A DNA stretch of 32,417 nucleotides from Bacteroidia bacterium. GTDB lineage: Bacteria > Bacteroidota > Bacteroidia > UKL13-3. The notes under the pieces were generated by a model. That model ran no database searches. It worked only from the letters and a program-made list of their open reading frames with translations, and was not told where the DNA came from. Position 1 is the first letter of the stretch, and each line of letters opens with the position of its first letter. The translations under genes were made by a program, and so were the position numbers. Below are positions 8,584 to 18,104 of this stretch, piece by piece. Location: positions 1-32,417 of the forward strand of contig JAIBAK010000040.1 of assembly GCA_019695215.1 (NCBI GenBank). The letters run 5' to 3'.

Positions 8584-9347
8584 CAATTTGCGGTATCCAG
8601 ACTTTTTTGCACTGGGAAAACCGGGAGGCTAATCTTGCCATGCTGGCAACAAAAATAAATAGCATCACTACTTCACCCGATATCATCATTTTGCCTGAAA
8701 TGTTTACCACCGGTTTCAGTATGCAACCTGAAAGGTTTGCCGAAGAATCAAATGCCGAAACAACAGAATGGATGAAGCAACAGGCCGAAGCAAAAAGTTC
8801 AGTCATATGCGGAAGTGTAATGATACATGACAAAGGGAAATACTTTAACCGTTTCATATGGATGCAACCCGATGGTTTTTGTATGACTTATGATAAAAAA
8901 CACCTGTTCCGGATGGGAGAGGAAAATAATCATTACACATCAGGCGCAAAACAGGTAACCATAAGTTATAAGGGGTGGAATATTGTTCCGCTGGTTTGTT
9001 ATGATTTGCGTTTTCCGGTTTGGTGCCGCCACCCTGAAGCCAACCTGATGATAGTAGTTGCCAACTGGCCCGAGCGCAGAAAGGAACACTGGATGAAATT
9101 GCTTGAAGCACGGGCAATAGAAAATCAATGTTATGTGGCAGGCATAAACCGGGTAGGGGAGGATGGTAGTACCATTTATTATTCGGGAAACAGCATGGTA
9201 GTTGATCCGAAAGGAGAACGAGTGGCTTATTCAGAGCATACCGATTGCCTGCTTGAAGCAACACTTAATGCTGAGGAAATGCTCCATTACCGTTCTCAAT
9301 TTCCGGCATGGAAAGATGCGGATGATTTTAATTTGAAAGGCAGTTAA
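8571..9347 (+). CDS. Nitrilase-superfamily amidohydrolase, omega-amidase (YafV-like)
   Basis: 258 residues. The nitrilase catalytic triad is present in order: Glu43 (LPEMFTTGFS), Lys110 (DKKHLF) and Cys143 (LVCYDLRFPVW). The FTTGFS and CYDLRFP variants are those of omega-amidases (YafV, Nit2-like), which hydrolyse 2-oxoglutaramate or 2-oxosuccinamate to the keto acid and ammonia. The start lies inside the end of the aminotransferase gene (13-nt overlap), which indicates translational coupling and supports the transaminase/omega-amidase pairing. The stop overlaps that of the convergent rarA by 4 bases. Confidence 0.9.
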   Translation: MQDLTICGIQTFLHWENREANLAMLATKINSITTSPDIIILPEMFTTGFSMQPERFAEESNAETTEWMKQQAEAKSSVICGSVMIHDKGKYFNRFIWMQPDGFCMTYDKKHLFRMGEENNHYTSGAKQVTISYKGWNIVPLVCYDLRFPVWCRHPEANLMIVVANWPERRKEHWMKLLEARAIENQCYVAGINRVGEDGSTIYYSGNSMVVDPKGERVAYSEHTDCLLEATLNAEEMLHYRSQFPAWKDADDFNLKGS

Positions 9348-10609
9348 TAGCCGTATTTATCCTTCCAGAGTTTTTTAAGAAGCTGGCGAAATTCATTTTC
9401 CCTAATGTTATTTCCCGGCTCATAAAATTTTGTACCGCTAAGTTTTTCAGGTAAAAATTCGAGGTCGGTAAAATTCCCTTCGTATGAATGGGCATACTTA
9501 TAATTTTTCCCGTAGTCTAATTCTTTCATCAGTTTGGTTGGTGCATTTCGTAAATGCAACGGAACCGGTAGTTCGCCATTTTTATGCAATGCAGCATAAG
9601 CTTCTTCAATAGCCATATACGAGGCGTTGCTTTTGCTGCTGCACGCCAGGTAAACTGCCGTCTGGGCAAGAATAATTCTTCCCTCCGGCATACCAATCAT
9701 GGTGATTGCCTGAAAACAATTGGTAGCAAGTAGCAAAGCATTCGGGTTGGCGTTTCCAATATCTTCCGAAGCGAGAATTACCATTCTGCGGGCAATAAAT
9801 TTAATGTCTTCCCCACCATCCAGCATTCGGGCCAGCCAGTAAACCGCTGCATTCGGGTCGCTGCCTCTTATTGATTTGATAAAAGCCGAAATAATATCAT
9901 AATGCTGTTCGCCTTTTTTATCGTAAACAGCCATGCGCTTTTGCAGGTAATTTTCTACTGACTTATTGTTTATGACAACCGGGTCATCAGCTTGTGCGTT
10001 CACTAATAGTTCAACCAGATTAAGTAATTTTCGGGCATCTCCGCCCGAAAATAAAAGTAAGGCCTCTGTTTCTTCTACCTTTATTGTTCGCTTACCAAGT
10101 ATTTCATCCCGGGCGATGGCCGTGTGAAGAATTTCTTCCAGATCATTGCGCTCAAGTTCTTTCAAAATATACACATGGCAACGGGATAACAGAGCAGAGT
10201 TTACTTCGAATGACGGATTTTCGGTAGTAGCTCCTATCAGTAATACAATTCCTTTTTCCACAGCCCCAAGCAAGGCATCCTGCTGGCTTTTATTAAACCG
10301 GTGAATTTCATCAATGAATAAAACTGATTTTCCTTCCTGTTTTGATTTTTCGATTACCTGACGCAGTTCCTGAACCCCCGAACTGATAGCGCTAAGCATA
10401 TAAATGGGTAATCCTAATTGTTGGGCAATTAAACAGGAGAGTGTTGTTTTGCCAACTCCCGGTGGTCCCCAAAAAATCATAGACGCAACCGACTTGTTCT
10501 CTATAGACTTTCGCAGCAACGCTTCCTTGCCAAGCAAATGTTTTTGCCCCGCACACGCATCAAGTGTTTGCGGTCGCATGCGTTCGGCCAATGGAATTGC
10601 ATTGCTCAT
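9344..10609 (-). CDS. rarA: Replication-associated recombination protein A (AAA+ ATPase)
   Basis: 421 residues, the usual RarA/MgsA/WRNIP1 length. The N-terminal segment PLAERMRPQTLDACAGQKHLLG is typical of clamp-loader-like AAA+ proteins. Walker A GPPGVGKTT is at 48-56, Walker B VLFIDEIH at 96-103, a sensor segment GATTENPSFEVN follows, and the C-terminal RarA tetramerisation region includes GSDPNAAVYWLARML and APTKLMKELDYG. It acts at stalled replication forks with SSB. The start overlaps the stop of the upstream thioesterase gene by 4 bases (ATGA), so the two form an operon. Confidence 0.95.
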   Translation of the reverse strand: MSNAIPLAERMRPQTLDACAGQKHLLGKEALLRKSIENKSVASMIFWGPPGVGKTTLSCLIAQQLGLPIYMLSAISSGVQELRQVIEKSKQEGKSVLFIDEIHRFNKSQQDALLGAVEKGIVLLIGATTENPSFEVNSALLSRCHVYILKELERNDLEEILHTAIARDEILGKRTIKVEETEALLLFSGGDARKLLNLVELLVNAQADDPVVINNKSVENYLQKRMAVYDKKGEQHYDIISAFIKSIRGSDPNAAVYWLARMLDGGEDIKFIARRMVILASEDIGNANPNALLLATNCFQAITMIGMPEGRIILAQTAVYLACSSKSNASYMAIEEAYAALHKNGELPVPLHLRNAPTKLMKELDYGKNYKYAHSYEGNFTDLEFLPEKLSGTKFYEPGNNIRENEFRQLLKKLWKDKYGY

Positions 10610-11049
10610 GCCTTTGGTTTTTTTAATTTTTCGCAGGCGAATTTAAATTTTTCAGGAACCGATTTTACTTTTCGCTCTTTGTAATCAAAACAAACCATAC
10701 CGGTTTTGGCAAGTGCCGTGTTTTTCTGCTGAGTGATATTATACAGTTGGTAATACAATTCAAAACCTGCTCTGCTAAAATCTCCAAGACCAATATTGAT
10801 TTGAATTTGATTGTTATAAAATGCCTCGGATTGATACACCACTGCCGTATCGGCTTGTATCAAACTTACACCTTCAATATCTGATTCCAAATACCCAAGC
10901 GACTCAAAAAAACGAATTCTTGCCTCGTGAAGGTAGCCAAGCACCCGGTCGTTGCCAAGATGATTACCATAGTTAATATCCATAACTGAAACCACTATAT
11001 TAGTCGTAAATATTACAGGTTCAGGGAAATGCAATTCAATGCGGGCCAT
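10606..11049 (-). CDS. Hotdog-fold acyl-CoA thioesterase (4HBT family)
   Basis: 147 residues, the length of a single hotdog domain. The 4-hydroxybenzoyl-CoA thioesterase-type catalytic region VMDINYGNHLGND is at 22-34, with Asp24 in the position of the nucleophile or base and Asn-His-Leu-Gly-Asn after it. ARIRFFESLGY is the hotdog helix. It probably hydrolyses an acyl-CoA in the cytoplasm; the chain specificity is unknown. It is the first gene of a two-gene unit with rarA (4-base overlap) and diverges from the PKD protein gene over 127 bases. No consensus promoter is evident there. Confidence 0.85.
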   Translation of the reverse strand: MARIELHFPEPVIFTTNIVVSVMDINYGNHLGNDRVLGYLHEARIRFFESLGYLESDIEGVSLIQADTAVVYQSEAFYNNQIQINIGLGDFSRAGFELYYQLYNITQQKNTALAKTGMVCFDYKERKVKSVPEKFKFACEKLKKPKA

Positions 11050-11176
11050 GTTTTTTTAAAGAGCAAGTTACGCTTTCGGCTTAATCTAAGTCAATAAAAA
11101 AGTGTTCCTGAAAAACATCGGCAATTTATTAGGTTTATTAGAGCTATTACCTTAATTTAGAGGCATATTTAGAAGA

Positions 11177-14100
11177 ATGGCAAAGCCGTTCGATAGAGTA
11201 ATGCAGAAACTGAAAGAAAGTGTTTACTTCCTTGCCGTGCTTGGTATGCTTGTACCGGGACAAGTTTTTGCGCAATGTATTGGTGTTGATTTTACGGCAC
11301 CCACCACCGTAGCATGTGCTCCTGCCGTATTAAATTTTACAGCTATAGGAGTTCCTGCGGGTTCCTCTTTCAATTGGAAGTTTGGTACTACTACCATCAG
11401 CGGAAATGATACTATTTCGTACATTTTTACCAAGAAAGGTCTTTACACGGTTGAAATGGAAGCCACCACACCCAGTATGGGAACATGTGTGGTTACCAAA
11501 AGCGCCTATGTAAATATTTACATGCCCGATACTCCGGTACTGGTAGTTGATAAACCCAAATTATGTAACGGAAGCGACTCGGTACAACTAAAAAATACTA
11601 AGCCGGGTTTTAGCCGGATTGACTGGATTATTGAAGCGCAAAATCTTCAGAACCGGGGCGACTCACTTAAGTATTTATTTTTTATTCCGGGAGCCAAGCA
11701 TATTGGAGTTAAAGTGTACGATGCTTTCGGTTGTCCTTTTTTGAAAATGTTTGATTCGGCTGTAGTGGTAAATTACACACCAACTATCAATATTAATCCA
11801 TCCAAAACACAAGGTTGCAAACCGCTTATCACTAATTTTTCCGCTACTACCAATCAGCCGGCACGGCAAATTGTAAGTTACAACTGGCAATTTCCGGGTG
11901 GTACTCCTTCTTCATCCACCTTAGCCAGTCCTGCAAATATCAAATACCTCACTTCAGGCAATTACAATGTTATTTTAACAATAAAAATGGCTGATAGTTG
12001 TGTGTATACCAAAACGCAGAATTTTGCAATTTACGCTGAGGATACACTAAAGCCAACGTTTGTTATTTCTGACTCGATTGGTTGTGCAGGAACAAGTTTC
12101 TTTTTTGTAAACACTTCCCCCAAGTCACAATTTCCGGGTTCTCTGTTCTGGAATTTATCCGGGAATGCAGGTACCGATTGGTTTCTTCTTACCGATACAG
12201 TTATGAAGGGAAAGGATACCATGGAATATCAAATCTTTAACCAAGGGCTCTATACGGTAAAATTAGATCATTACCTCAATGGCTGTATGAATACTACAAC
12301 CAAAGTAAATTCAGTGCATACTTTTGAAGTGGGTAATTCTTTCATGTCAAACGATAATGTTTCGTGTATTGTTCCTGATTCAGTGCACATGATAAACACT
12401 TCAAATATCACAACCGGTAAAATTTTCAAATGGAAAGTGTTCGATAAAAACGGTGGATTAGTTGATTCTTCCGGTGACCTGAATCCGGTATTTAACGTAA
12501 CCAAACAGGGGAATTATAAAGTGGAAATGACGACCACCATTCCCGGCAAGTGCGTTCATAAATACAGTCAGGCCAACTTTATCAAAATTACCAAACCCAA
12601 AGCCTTGTTTAAAAGTGATACCGTGGCCTGTGCCGACCGCGAAATTACTTTTCTCCAGGATGTGGTACCCTATACCTCTGACAGCATTCACTATAAATGG
12701 AAATTATGGAACCGTGACAGTACGGATACGCTCAAAACAGTTGGAGATGAAACTTTTTTTAAATACACTTATCATGATACGGGCTTTTTCGATGTAACTT
12801 TTATTACTTACAGTGGTCAGTGTGCCGATACAATCAGGAAGGATTCTGCAATACATCTGATACGGTTTAAAGGTGGGATTAAGAATACATTTGCAAAAGC
12901 CTATTGTGTAGGTGTTCCGGTGAGTACCACCACACAGGTGCAGGTTACTCCCAAAAATTCCTCCCCGATGATGGCTGAGTGGACATTTACTCACGAATCC
13001 AATCCATCGGTCAGTGTCACTTGTACGGGTATATCTCCCGGTGTACCGCCAACTCCTAATTTTCAGTCAGGGGCAGCGTTTATGGTACCCGGCCGGTACA
13101 ATGCACGTATGGTGCTGCATGATGGAGCTTATCATTGCATGGATACTTCTTATTTGGATACTGCGATACAAATAAGTGACGTGGATGTTAAGATGAATGT
13201 GCTTCCGGGCTGCAGGCCTTATGGGGAGCCGGTAACGTTTAGTACTATCTATAATTATCACTTTGGAAACCCTTCCCCCAAAATAAATGCCAGCTGGAAA
13301 TTACAGATAGATACATTTTACTGCAAACCTAAAGATAGCGCCAACTATTATTACAATACCACAGGCGATACCAGTTATATGCATATTTTCAGGCCGCAGG
13401 TGTATGATGTATCGGTGAGGATAACCAATTCGGATAATTGCAGCAAGTTTTATTATGCTCAGTATGCCATTGATGTGATGCGCGAAGCCATTATTGATGT
13501 GCCCGACAGCGGATGTAAAGGAACATCGGTGCCGGTATCCAACAGTACCTATGGACGTCATCACAAATACAAATGGATTTCAGATAAACCAACTCTTCAG
13601 TTTCTTCCCTCAGATACATCATTTGCCCCATCACTCAGTTTTACTGATACCGGATTAACCAGAGTAATTTTTGAAGCTTATGACACATTGCTTGGATGCA
13701 TAGACCGCGATACCGATTGGGTATATATCAAATCTCTGGATATAAATTTTACCACCGTTGATACGTTTAAAAAATGCGCCCCGGCATTGGTGAATTTTAA
13801 AGTAACAGGTCCGGCAGATGTAATTTATACCTGGAGTTTTGGTGACGGAGATTCTATTGTGACACCGGGAACCGATATTTACCACCTGTACCGGAAAAAT
13901 TCAGGGAACTCGGCCACTGATGGTTTTAGTGTGTGGTTGTACGGGGTAAATACACTTGGTTGCCAAAGTACCATAACGCGGAATAATTATATAAAAATTC
14001 AGGGGCCTGTTCCAAAATTTGATTTACTCGACAGCATAGGATGCGAGCCATTTCAGGTGCGATTTGTCAATCAGTCATTGAATCTGAAAAGTTTTTATTA

Positions 14101-16195
14101 CGATTATGGTGACGGTTCACCCATTGATTCATCAACCATGAATCCAAATCATGTGTACAAAATAAAAAATCCGAATTCAAATCTGGAAGTATTCAAGCCA
14201 AAATTACTTGCTTATGATAATGATTTTTGCTTCAGTATTTATGAAGATTTTGATTCGGTAATGGTACATCGTAAACCAAAAGCCGGTTTTACGGCTAATA
14301 AACGACAGGCTTGTCAGTTGGAAACTATCCTGCTCACCGATACAACTGCACTATCGGCAAAACGATACTGGGACATTAATAACGACCTGACTGCTGATGA
14401 TTCGGCCCAAACTTCCGGGTTTAGTTTTCTTCCCGGATTTCATACCGTGAGGCTGCAGGTAATTACCGCTGCCGGATGTGCAGATACTTTAGTAAAACCT
14501 AATTACATTTTAATTAATCCTTCACCGGTAATTGATTTTTCAGTAGGTGATACCGAGTTGTGTTTTGGCAATCCTGCCGGATTCGTCATGTCTTATTCAT
14601 CCACTATTCCGTTAAAGTCGCAATTATGGGAATTCGGAAGCGTATCGGGAACAGAGGATACTTCTACATTTAAAAATTCCTATTACACATTCAAAACTCC
14701 GGGATATAAAAATATTACCCTTACAGTTTACGATTCTAACAGTTGCGAAGGCAAACTGCAGAAAAATAATATTCTGCTGGTAATGGATACACTGATTAAT
14801 GATTATCCGGTACTTCAAAATGTAACGGTTGATTTAAACCATGCGGTTGAAGTAACATGGAAAAATCCTGCACCTGTTCGAAAGTTTGATGAGTACAGGT
14901 TGTATCGCTCCACACCATCGCAACCTTCCTGGCTAAAAGTTGGGGCATTCCGAAAACCGACCGATACCTTGTGGGTTGATTTCAGTCGCCTTGCAAAAGA
15001 TGAGCCCGTTACTTACCGGATGACTCAAACAAACAGGTGCGCTACCGAGTCAACACCTTCTCCCGTATTTACCACTGTTTTTAATCAGGTGCAGTCAACG
15101 GTTCACGGGGAAAATCAACTTAAATGGACTTCGTTTCAGGGGTACAATGTAGCAGAGATTCGGGTGTTTGGTTCGTTTATCAATAAACAACCCGATTATG
15201 AATTATTGGCCATTTTACCTGCTAATGCAACCGAATTTATTGACAAAAATCTTTGCCCTGTTGAGAAATTTTATCGGGTAAAAGCCATTTCGGCAACTGA
15301 TAGCAATTTGTTTTCTTATAGTAACTATGCCGGTAAGATTCCATTCTACGAAATGCCTGTTCAGGTACCTTTGGTAAAGGTGGCTACGGTAGAGGATAAT
15401 AAAAACGTTTCAGTTAGTTTTATAAATCCTTATACCCGAAAAGGCGATTTGATTGTGGACCGATACGATACGCTTTACGGATGGTTAACGGGTTTTGAAA
15501 AATTAACCGGAAGCTCCCCGACAATTACCGATAACCGGGTGCAGGTAGATAAATTTTCGTATCAGTACAAAGTTAAATACAGAGATACCTGTGGTTTGGA
15601 AAGTGATTATGGAAACCGGGGCGTGAGTATTTTGTTAAAAGGCATGGTGCAAAATGATATGCCTAACCTGAAGTGGTCGCCTTACAAAGAATGGCCATCG
15701 GGGGTAAGCCATTACTTAGTTCAGATTTGGCGCAACGGAATTTTTGAAACACGGGCTAAAGTAAACTCCGATACCCTTTTCTGGATTGACGAAAAAATTT
15801 ATATGGATATTGATACGGCATATATATACAGAATTGTGGCTGTTTCGGGAGATTTAACCGATACCAGTATTTCCAATTATAAACCGCTTACACTTGATTC
15901 ACGTATGTGGATTCCATCGGCCTTTACGCCTAATGGTGATGGAGTAAACGATTTCTTTTTCCCTGTGGCAGTTGGCGTATATAATGATTCCCCCCTTGAC
16001 GAACTCCGGTTTATGATGCAAATTTACAATCGCTGGGGAGAGCTCCTTTTCGAATCACAAAATTTGTTTATCGGTTGGGATGGTACGTTCAAAGGAGTCG
16101 ATTGTCCGGAAGGCGTGTATTCGTACAGCATTAAAGCCATTGGAGTGGATAATGCCAAAATGATTCGTAAGGGAACCGTTACTTTAATGCGTTAG
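11177..16195 (+). CDS. Giant secreted PKD-repeat protein with type B T9SS sorting domain
   Basis: 1,672 residues. A signal peptide occupies about 1-32 (basic start, hydrophobic VYFLAVLGMLV, cleavage after VFA). Next comes a long series of PKD-like Ig domains, recognised by recurring turns such as YTWSFGDGDS and YNWQFPGG and by regularly spaced Cys residues. From about 1,205 to 1,570 the sequence is fibronectin type III-like (AVEVTWKNPAP, LYRST). The last ~95 residues, from W1578 (IPSAFTPNGDGVNDFF, then IYNRWGELLFES, WDG, GVYSYSI), are the gliding-motility-associated type B C-terminal domain. The protein is therefore exported by the T9SS and attached to or released from the surface; an adhesin or matrix role is likely. 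No enzymatic motif was seen. The stop overlaps the convergent DCC-family gene by 4 bases. Confidence 0.93.
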   Translation: MAKPFDRVMQKLKESVYFLAVLGMLVPGQVFAQCIGVDFTAPTTVACAPAVLNFTAIGVPAGSSFNWKFGTTTISGNDTISYIFTKKGLYTVEMEATTPSMGTCVVTKSAYVNIYMPDTPVLVVDKPKLCNGSDSVQLKNTKPGFSRIDWIIEAQNLQNRGDSLKYLFFIPGAKHIGVKVYDAFGCPFLKMFDSAVVVNYTPTININPSKTQGCKPLITNFSATTNQPARQIVSYNWQFPGGTPSSSTLASPANIKYLTSGNYNVILTIKMADSCVYTKTQNFAIYAEDTLKPTFVISDSIGCAGTSFFFVNTSPKSQFPGSLFWNLSGNAGTDWFLLTDTVMKGKDTMEYQIFNQGLYTVKLDHYLNGCMNTTTKVNSVHTFEVGNSFMSNDNVSCIVPDSVHMINTSNITTGKIFKWKVFDKNGGLVDSSGDLNPVFNVTKQGNYKVEMTTTIPGKCVHKYSQANFIKITKPKALFKSDTVACADREITFLQDVVPYTSDSIHYKWKLWNRDSTDTLKTVGDETFFKYTYHDTGFFDVTFITYSGQCADTIRKDSAIHLIRFKGGIKNTFAKAYCVGVPVSTTTQVQVTPKNSSPMMAEWTFTHESNPSVSVTCTGISPGVPPTPNFQSGAAFMVPGRYNARMVLHDGAYHCMDTSYLDTAIQISDVDVKMNVLPGCRPYGEPVTFSTIYNYHFGNPSPKINASWKLQIDTFYCKPKDSANYYYNTTGDTSYMHIFRPQVYDVSVRITNSDNCSKFYYAQYAIDVMREAIIDVPDSGCKGTSVPVSNSTYGRHHKYKWISDKPTLQFLPSDTSFAPSLSFTDTGLTRVIFEAYDTLLGCIDRDTDWVYIKSLDINFTTVDTFKKCAPALVNFKVTGPADVIYTWSFGDGDSIVTPGTDIYHLYRKNSGNSATDGFSVWLYGVNTLGCQSTITRNNYIKIQGPVPKFDLLDSIGCEPFQVRFVNQSLNLKSFYYDYGDGSPIDSSTMNPNHVYKIKNPNSNLEVFKPKLLAYDNDFCFSIYEDFDSVMVHRKPKAGFTANKRQACQLETILLTDTTALSAKRYWDINNDLTADDSAQTSGFSFLPGFHTVRLQVITAAGCADTLVKPNYILINPSPVIDFSVGDTELCFGNPAGFVMSYSSTIPLKSQLWEFGSVSGTEDTSTFKNSYYTFKTPGYKNITLTVYDSNSCEGKLQKNNILLVMDTLINDYPVLQNVTVDLNHAVEVTWKNPAPVRKFDEYRLYRSTPSQPSWLKVGAFRKPTDTLWVDFSRLAKDEPVTYRMTQTNRCATESTPSPVFTTVFNQVQSTVHGENQLKWTSFQGYNVAEIRVFGSFINKQPDYELLAILPANATEFIDKNLCPVEKFYRVKAISATDSNLFSYSNYAGKIPFYEMPVQVPLVKVATVEDNKNVSVSFINPYTRKGDLIVDRYDTLYGWLTGFEKLTGSSPTITDNRVQVDKFSYQYKVKYRDTCGLESDYGNRGVSILLKGMVQNDMPNLKWSPYKEWPSGVSHYLVQIWRNGIFETRAKVNSDTLFWIDEKIYMDIDTAYIYRIVAVSGDLTDTSISNYKPLTLDSRMWIPSAFTPNGDGVNDFFFPVAVGVYNDSPLDELRFMMQIYNRWGELLFESQNLFIGWDGTFKGVDCPEGVYSYSIKAIGVDNAKMIRKGTVTLMR

Positions 16196-16617
16196 GAAAT
16201 AAATTTAGACTTCCATTCCTGTTTAGGTACCATACAGGTATCCTGTTTGCCAAACCATTTATATCTTCGGTTAGCAATAAAACGATACAACATGTCGCGG
16301 AGGAAAGGCGGGATAAGTATAAGCCAATAGAGTGCGCTCCAAATTCCTCCCAACTGCCGCGCTATCTTTAAAGCTGCCGTAGATTCAACATACATTTTTC
16401 CATTCTGAACCAATAACACCGAGGCCGGTGCCTGGATAAGGTAAGGCTGATTGGCAAAAAGTTTTTCGGCCAGGGGTGATTGTAAAGCGGCAAAGCGAAA
16501 AATATCCTTTTTATCACGGGCTATTACAAACTGCACACTCTTATTGCACAGGTTACAAACTCCGTCAAAAAAAATCACAGGTTTCTGTTGTTCAAAAGAA
16601 GCAGGAGTTTTAGCCAC
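16192..16617 (-). CDS. DCC-family (DUF393) thiol-disulfide oxidoreductase-like protein
   Basis: 141 residues. The family signature DGVCNLC is at 18-24, with the C21-C24 pair, preceded by a strand PVIFFDG. It continues with RFAALQSP and the hydrophobic LIPPFLRDMLYRFIANRRYKWFG typical of the DCC family, whose members are predicted thiol-disulfide oxidoreductases with few characterised functions. The start is GTG at 16617; no ATG alternative would keep the motif. It is divergent from ffh, whose -7 box lies only 8 bases beyond this start codon, so their leaders nearly overlap. Confidence 0.85.
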   Translation of the reverse strand: MAKTPASFEQQKPVIFFDGVCNLCNKSVQFVIARDKKDIFRFAALQSPLAEKLFANQPYLIQAPASVLLVQNGKMYVESTAALKIARQLGGIWSALYWLILIPPFLRDMLYRFIANRRYKWFGKQDTCMVPKQEWKSKFIS

Positions 16618-16625
16618 GAATATCT

Positions 16626-16633
16626 TAAATTTG
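16626..16633 (+). promoter_or_regulatory. -7 promoter box of ffh
   Basis: TAAATTTG matches TAnnTTTG exactly and lies 23 bases before the ffh ATG. No TTTG is found at the expected -33 distance, so it is a half-match. It lies within the in-frame upstream extension of ffh, supporting the downstream start. Confidence 0.6.
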
Positions 16634-16656
16634 CGCCCTCAAAGGTAGAAAGAAAC

Positions 16657-17982
16657 ATGTTCGAAAGTTTAAGTTCCAAACTCGAAAAAGCAATTAAAAC
16701 CCTGAAAGGTCAGGGGCGAATTACAGATATAAATGTTGCTGAAACAGTTAAAGAAATTCGCAAGGCACTGATTGATGCTGACGTAAACTACAAAATTGCC
16801 AAACAGTTTACCGATAATGTAAAAACCAAAGCCATGGGCGAGGGAGTAATTAACAGCATCTCTCCCGGCCAGTTAATGGTAAAAATTGTAAATGACGAGC
16901 TGGTTACGTTATTAGGAGGCGACAAACAGGATATCAATCTTTCAGGTTCTCCGGCCATTATTCTCATGTCGGGTTTACAGGGATCGGGTAAAACTACTTT
17001 CTCGGGTAAACTGGCAGCTTACCTCAAAAGCAAAGGACTTACGGTAATGCTGGCTGCGTGCGATGTGTATCGTCCGGCAGCTATAGAGCAATTGCGTGTA
17101 GTGGCCGAACAGATTAAAGTTCCGGTGCATTTGGATAGCGAAACCAAAGACCCCGTTAAAATTGCAAACGATGCGGTGCAAAAGGCAAAAGAAACCGGAG
17201 CCAAAGTACTGATTATTGACACCGCAGGCCGATTGGCTGTGGATGAAGAAATGATGAACGAAATTTCCCGGCTCAAATCTTCCCTCAATCCTTCCGAAAT
17301 ATTATTTGTGGTAGATGCCATGACCGGGCAGGATGCCGTAAATACAGCCAAGGCATTTAACGATGTGCTCAATTTTGACGGAGTGGTGCTTACTAAAATG
17401 GATGGAGATACCCGTGGCGGGGCCGCTCTTTCCATTAAATCGGTGGTAAATAAACCCATTAAGTTTATTGGTACGGGCGAAAAACTCGATGCTATTGATT
17501 TGTTTTACCCCGATCGCATGGCCCAGCGTATTTTGGGAATGGGGGATATTGTAAGTTTGGTTGAACGGGCTCAAAGTATTTACGACAAAGAAGAGGCCGA
17601 ACGGTTACATAAAAAACTTACTCAGGATAAATTTGACTTTGAAGATTTTCTGAATCAGATACAGCAGATAAAAAAAATGGGCAATATCAAGGATTTGGTT
17701 TCCATGATTCCGGGCGTGGGTAAAGCCATTAAAGACCTTGACATAAGTGACGATGCCTTTAAAGGAATTGAGGCCATTATTCGCTCTATGACTCCGCAGG
17801 AACGCAAAAACCCTGATATCATAAACGGTTCACGCAAAAAACGAATTGCCACCGGCAGCGGTACTGATTTACCTCAGGTAAACCAGTTGCTGAAACAATT
17901 TGATGATATGCGCAAAATGATGCGTACCATGAACAAAATGCAGGGAAGCGGCAGAGGAATGCGTATGCCGTTCGGGAGATAA
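16657..17982 (+). CDS. ffh: Signal recognition particle GTPase Ffh
   Basis: 441 residues. Ffh binds 4.5S RNA and signal peptides and hands nascent chains to FtsY at the membrane. An N domain occupies about 1-90; the G domain has the P-loop GLQGSGKTT at 106-114, DTAGR at 188-192 and TKMDGD at 246-251, plus the SRP-specific CDVYRPAAIEQL. A Met-rich M domain runs from about 300 to 441, with MRKMMRTMNKMQ at the end. I chose the ATG at 16657 because MFESLSSKLEKAIK is the canonical Ffh start; an in-frame start at 16588 would add 23 unrelated residues spanning the promoter box. No SRP RNA gene was seen nearby. Confidence 0.97.
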   Translation: MFESLSSKLEKAIKTLKGQGRITDINVAETVKEIRKALIDADVNYKIAKQFTDNVKTKAMGEGVINSISPGQLMVKIVNDELVTLLGGDKQDINLSGSPAIILMSGLQGSGKTTFSGKLAAYLKSKGLTVMLAACDVYRPAAIEQLRVVAEQIKVPVHLDSETKDPVKIANDAVQKAKETGAKVLIIDTAGRLAVDEEMMNEISRLKSSLNPSEILFVVDAMTGQDAVNTAKAFNDVLNFDGVVLTKMDGDTRGGAALSIKSVVNKPIKFIGTGEKLDAIDLFYPDRMAQRILGMGDIVSLVERAQSIYDKEEAERLHKKLTQDKFDFEDFLNQIQQIKKMGNIKDLVSMIPGVGKAIKDLDISDDAFKGIEAIIRSMTPQERKNPDIINGSRKKRIATGSGTDLPQVNQLLKQFDDMRKMMRTMNKMQGSGRGMRMPFGR

Positions 17983-18104
17983 ATTAACTGAATTATTAAA
18001 AAATCACCGGTTGTTGTACCTTTAAGCCATAAACCGATTAGCCGTGTTTTTACAATGAAGTAAAGGGTACTGGCGTTATCAGGTTGTATCCTATACTTTA
18101 TAAT

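Noticed and set aside
16588..16656. Upstream start for ffh adding 23 residues
   Set aside because: The extension contains the TAAATTTG promoter box and is not part of the Ffh family start MFESLSSKLEKA.
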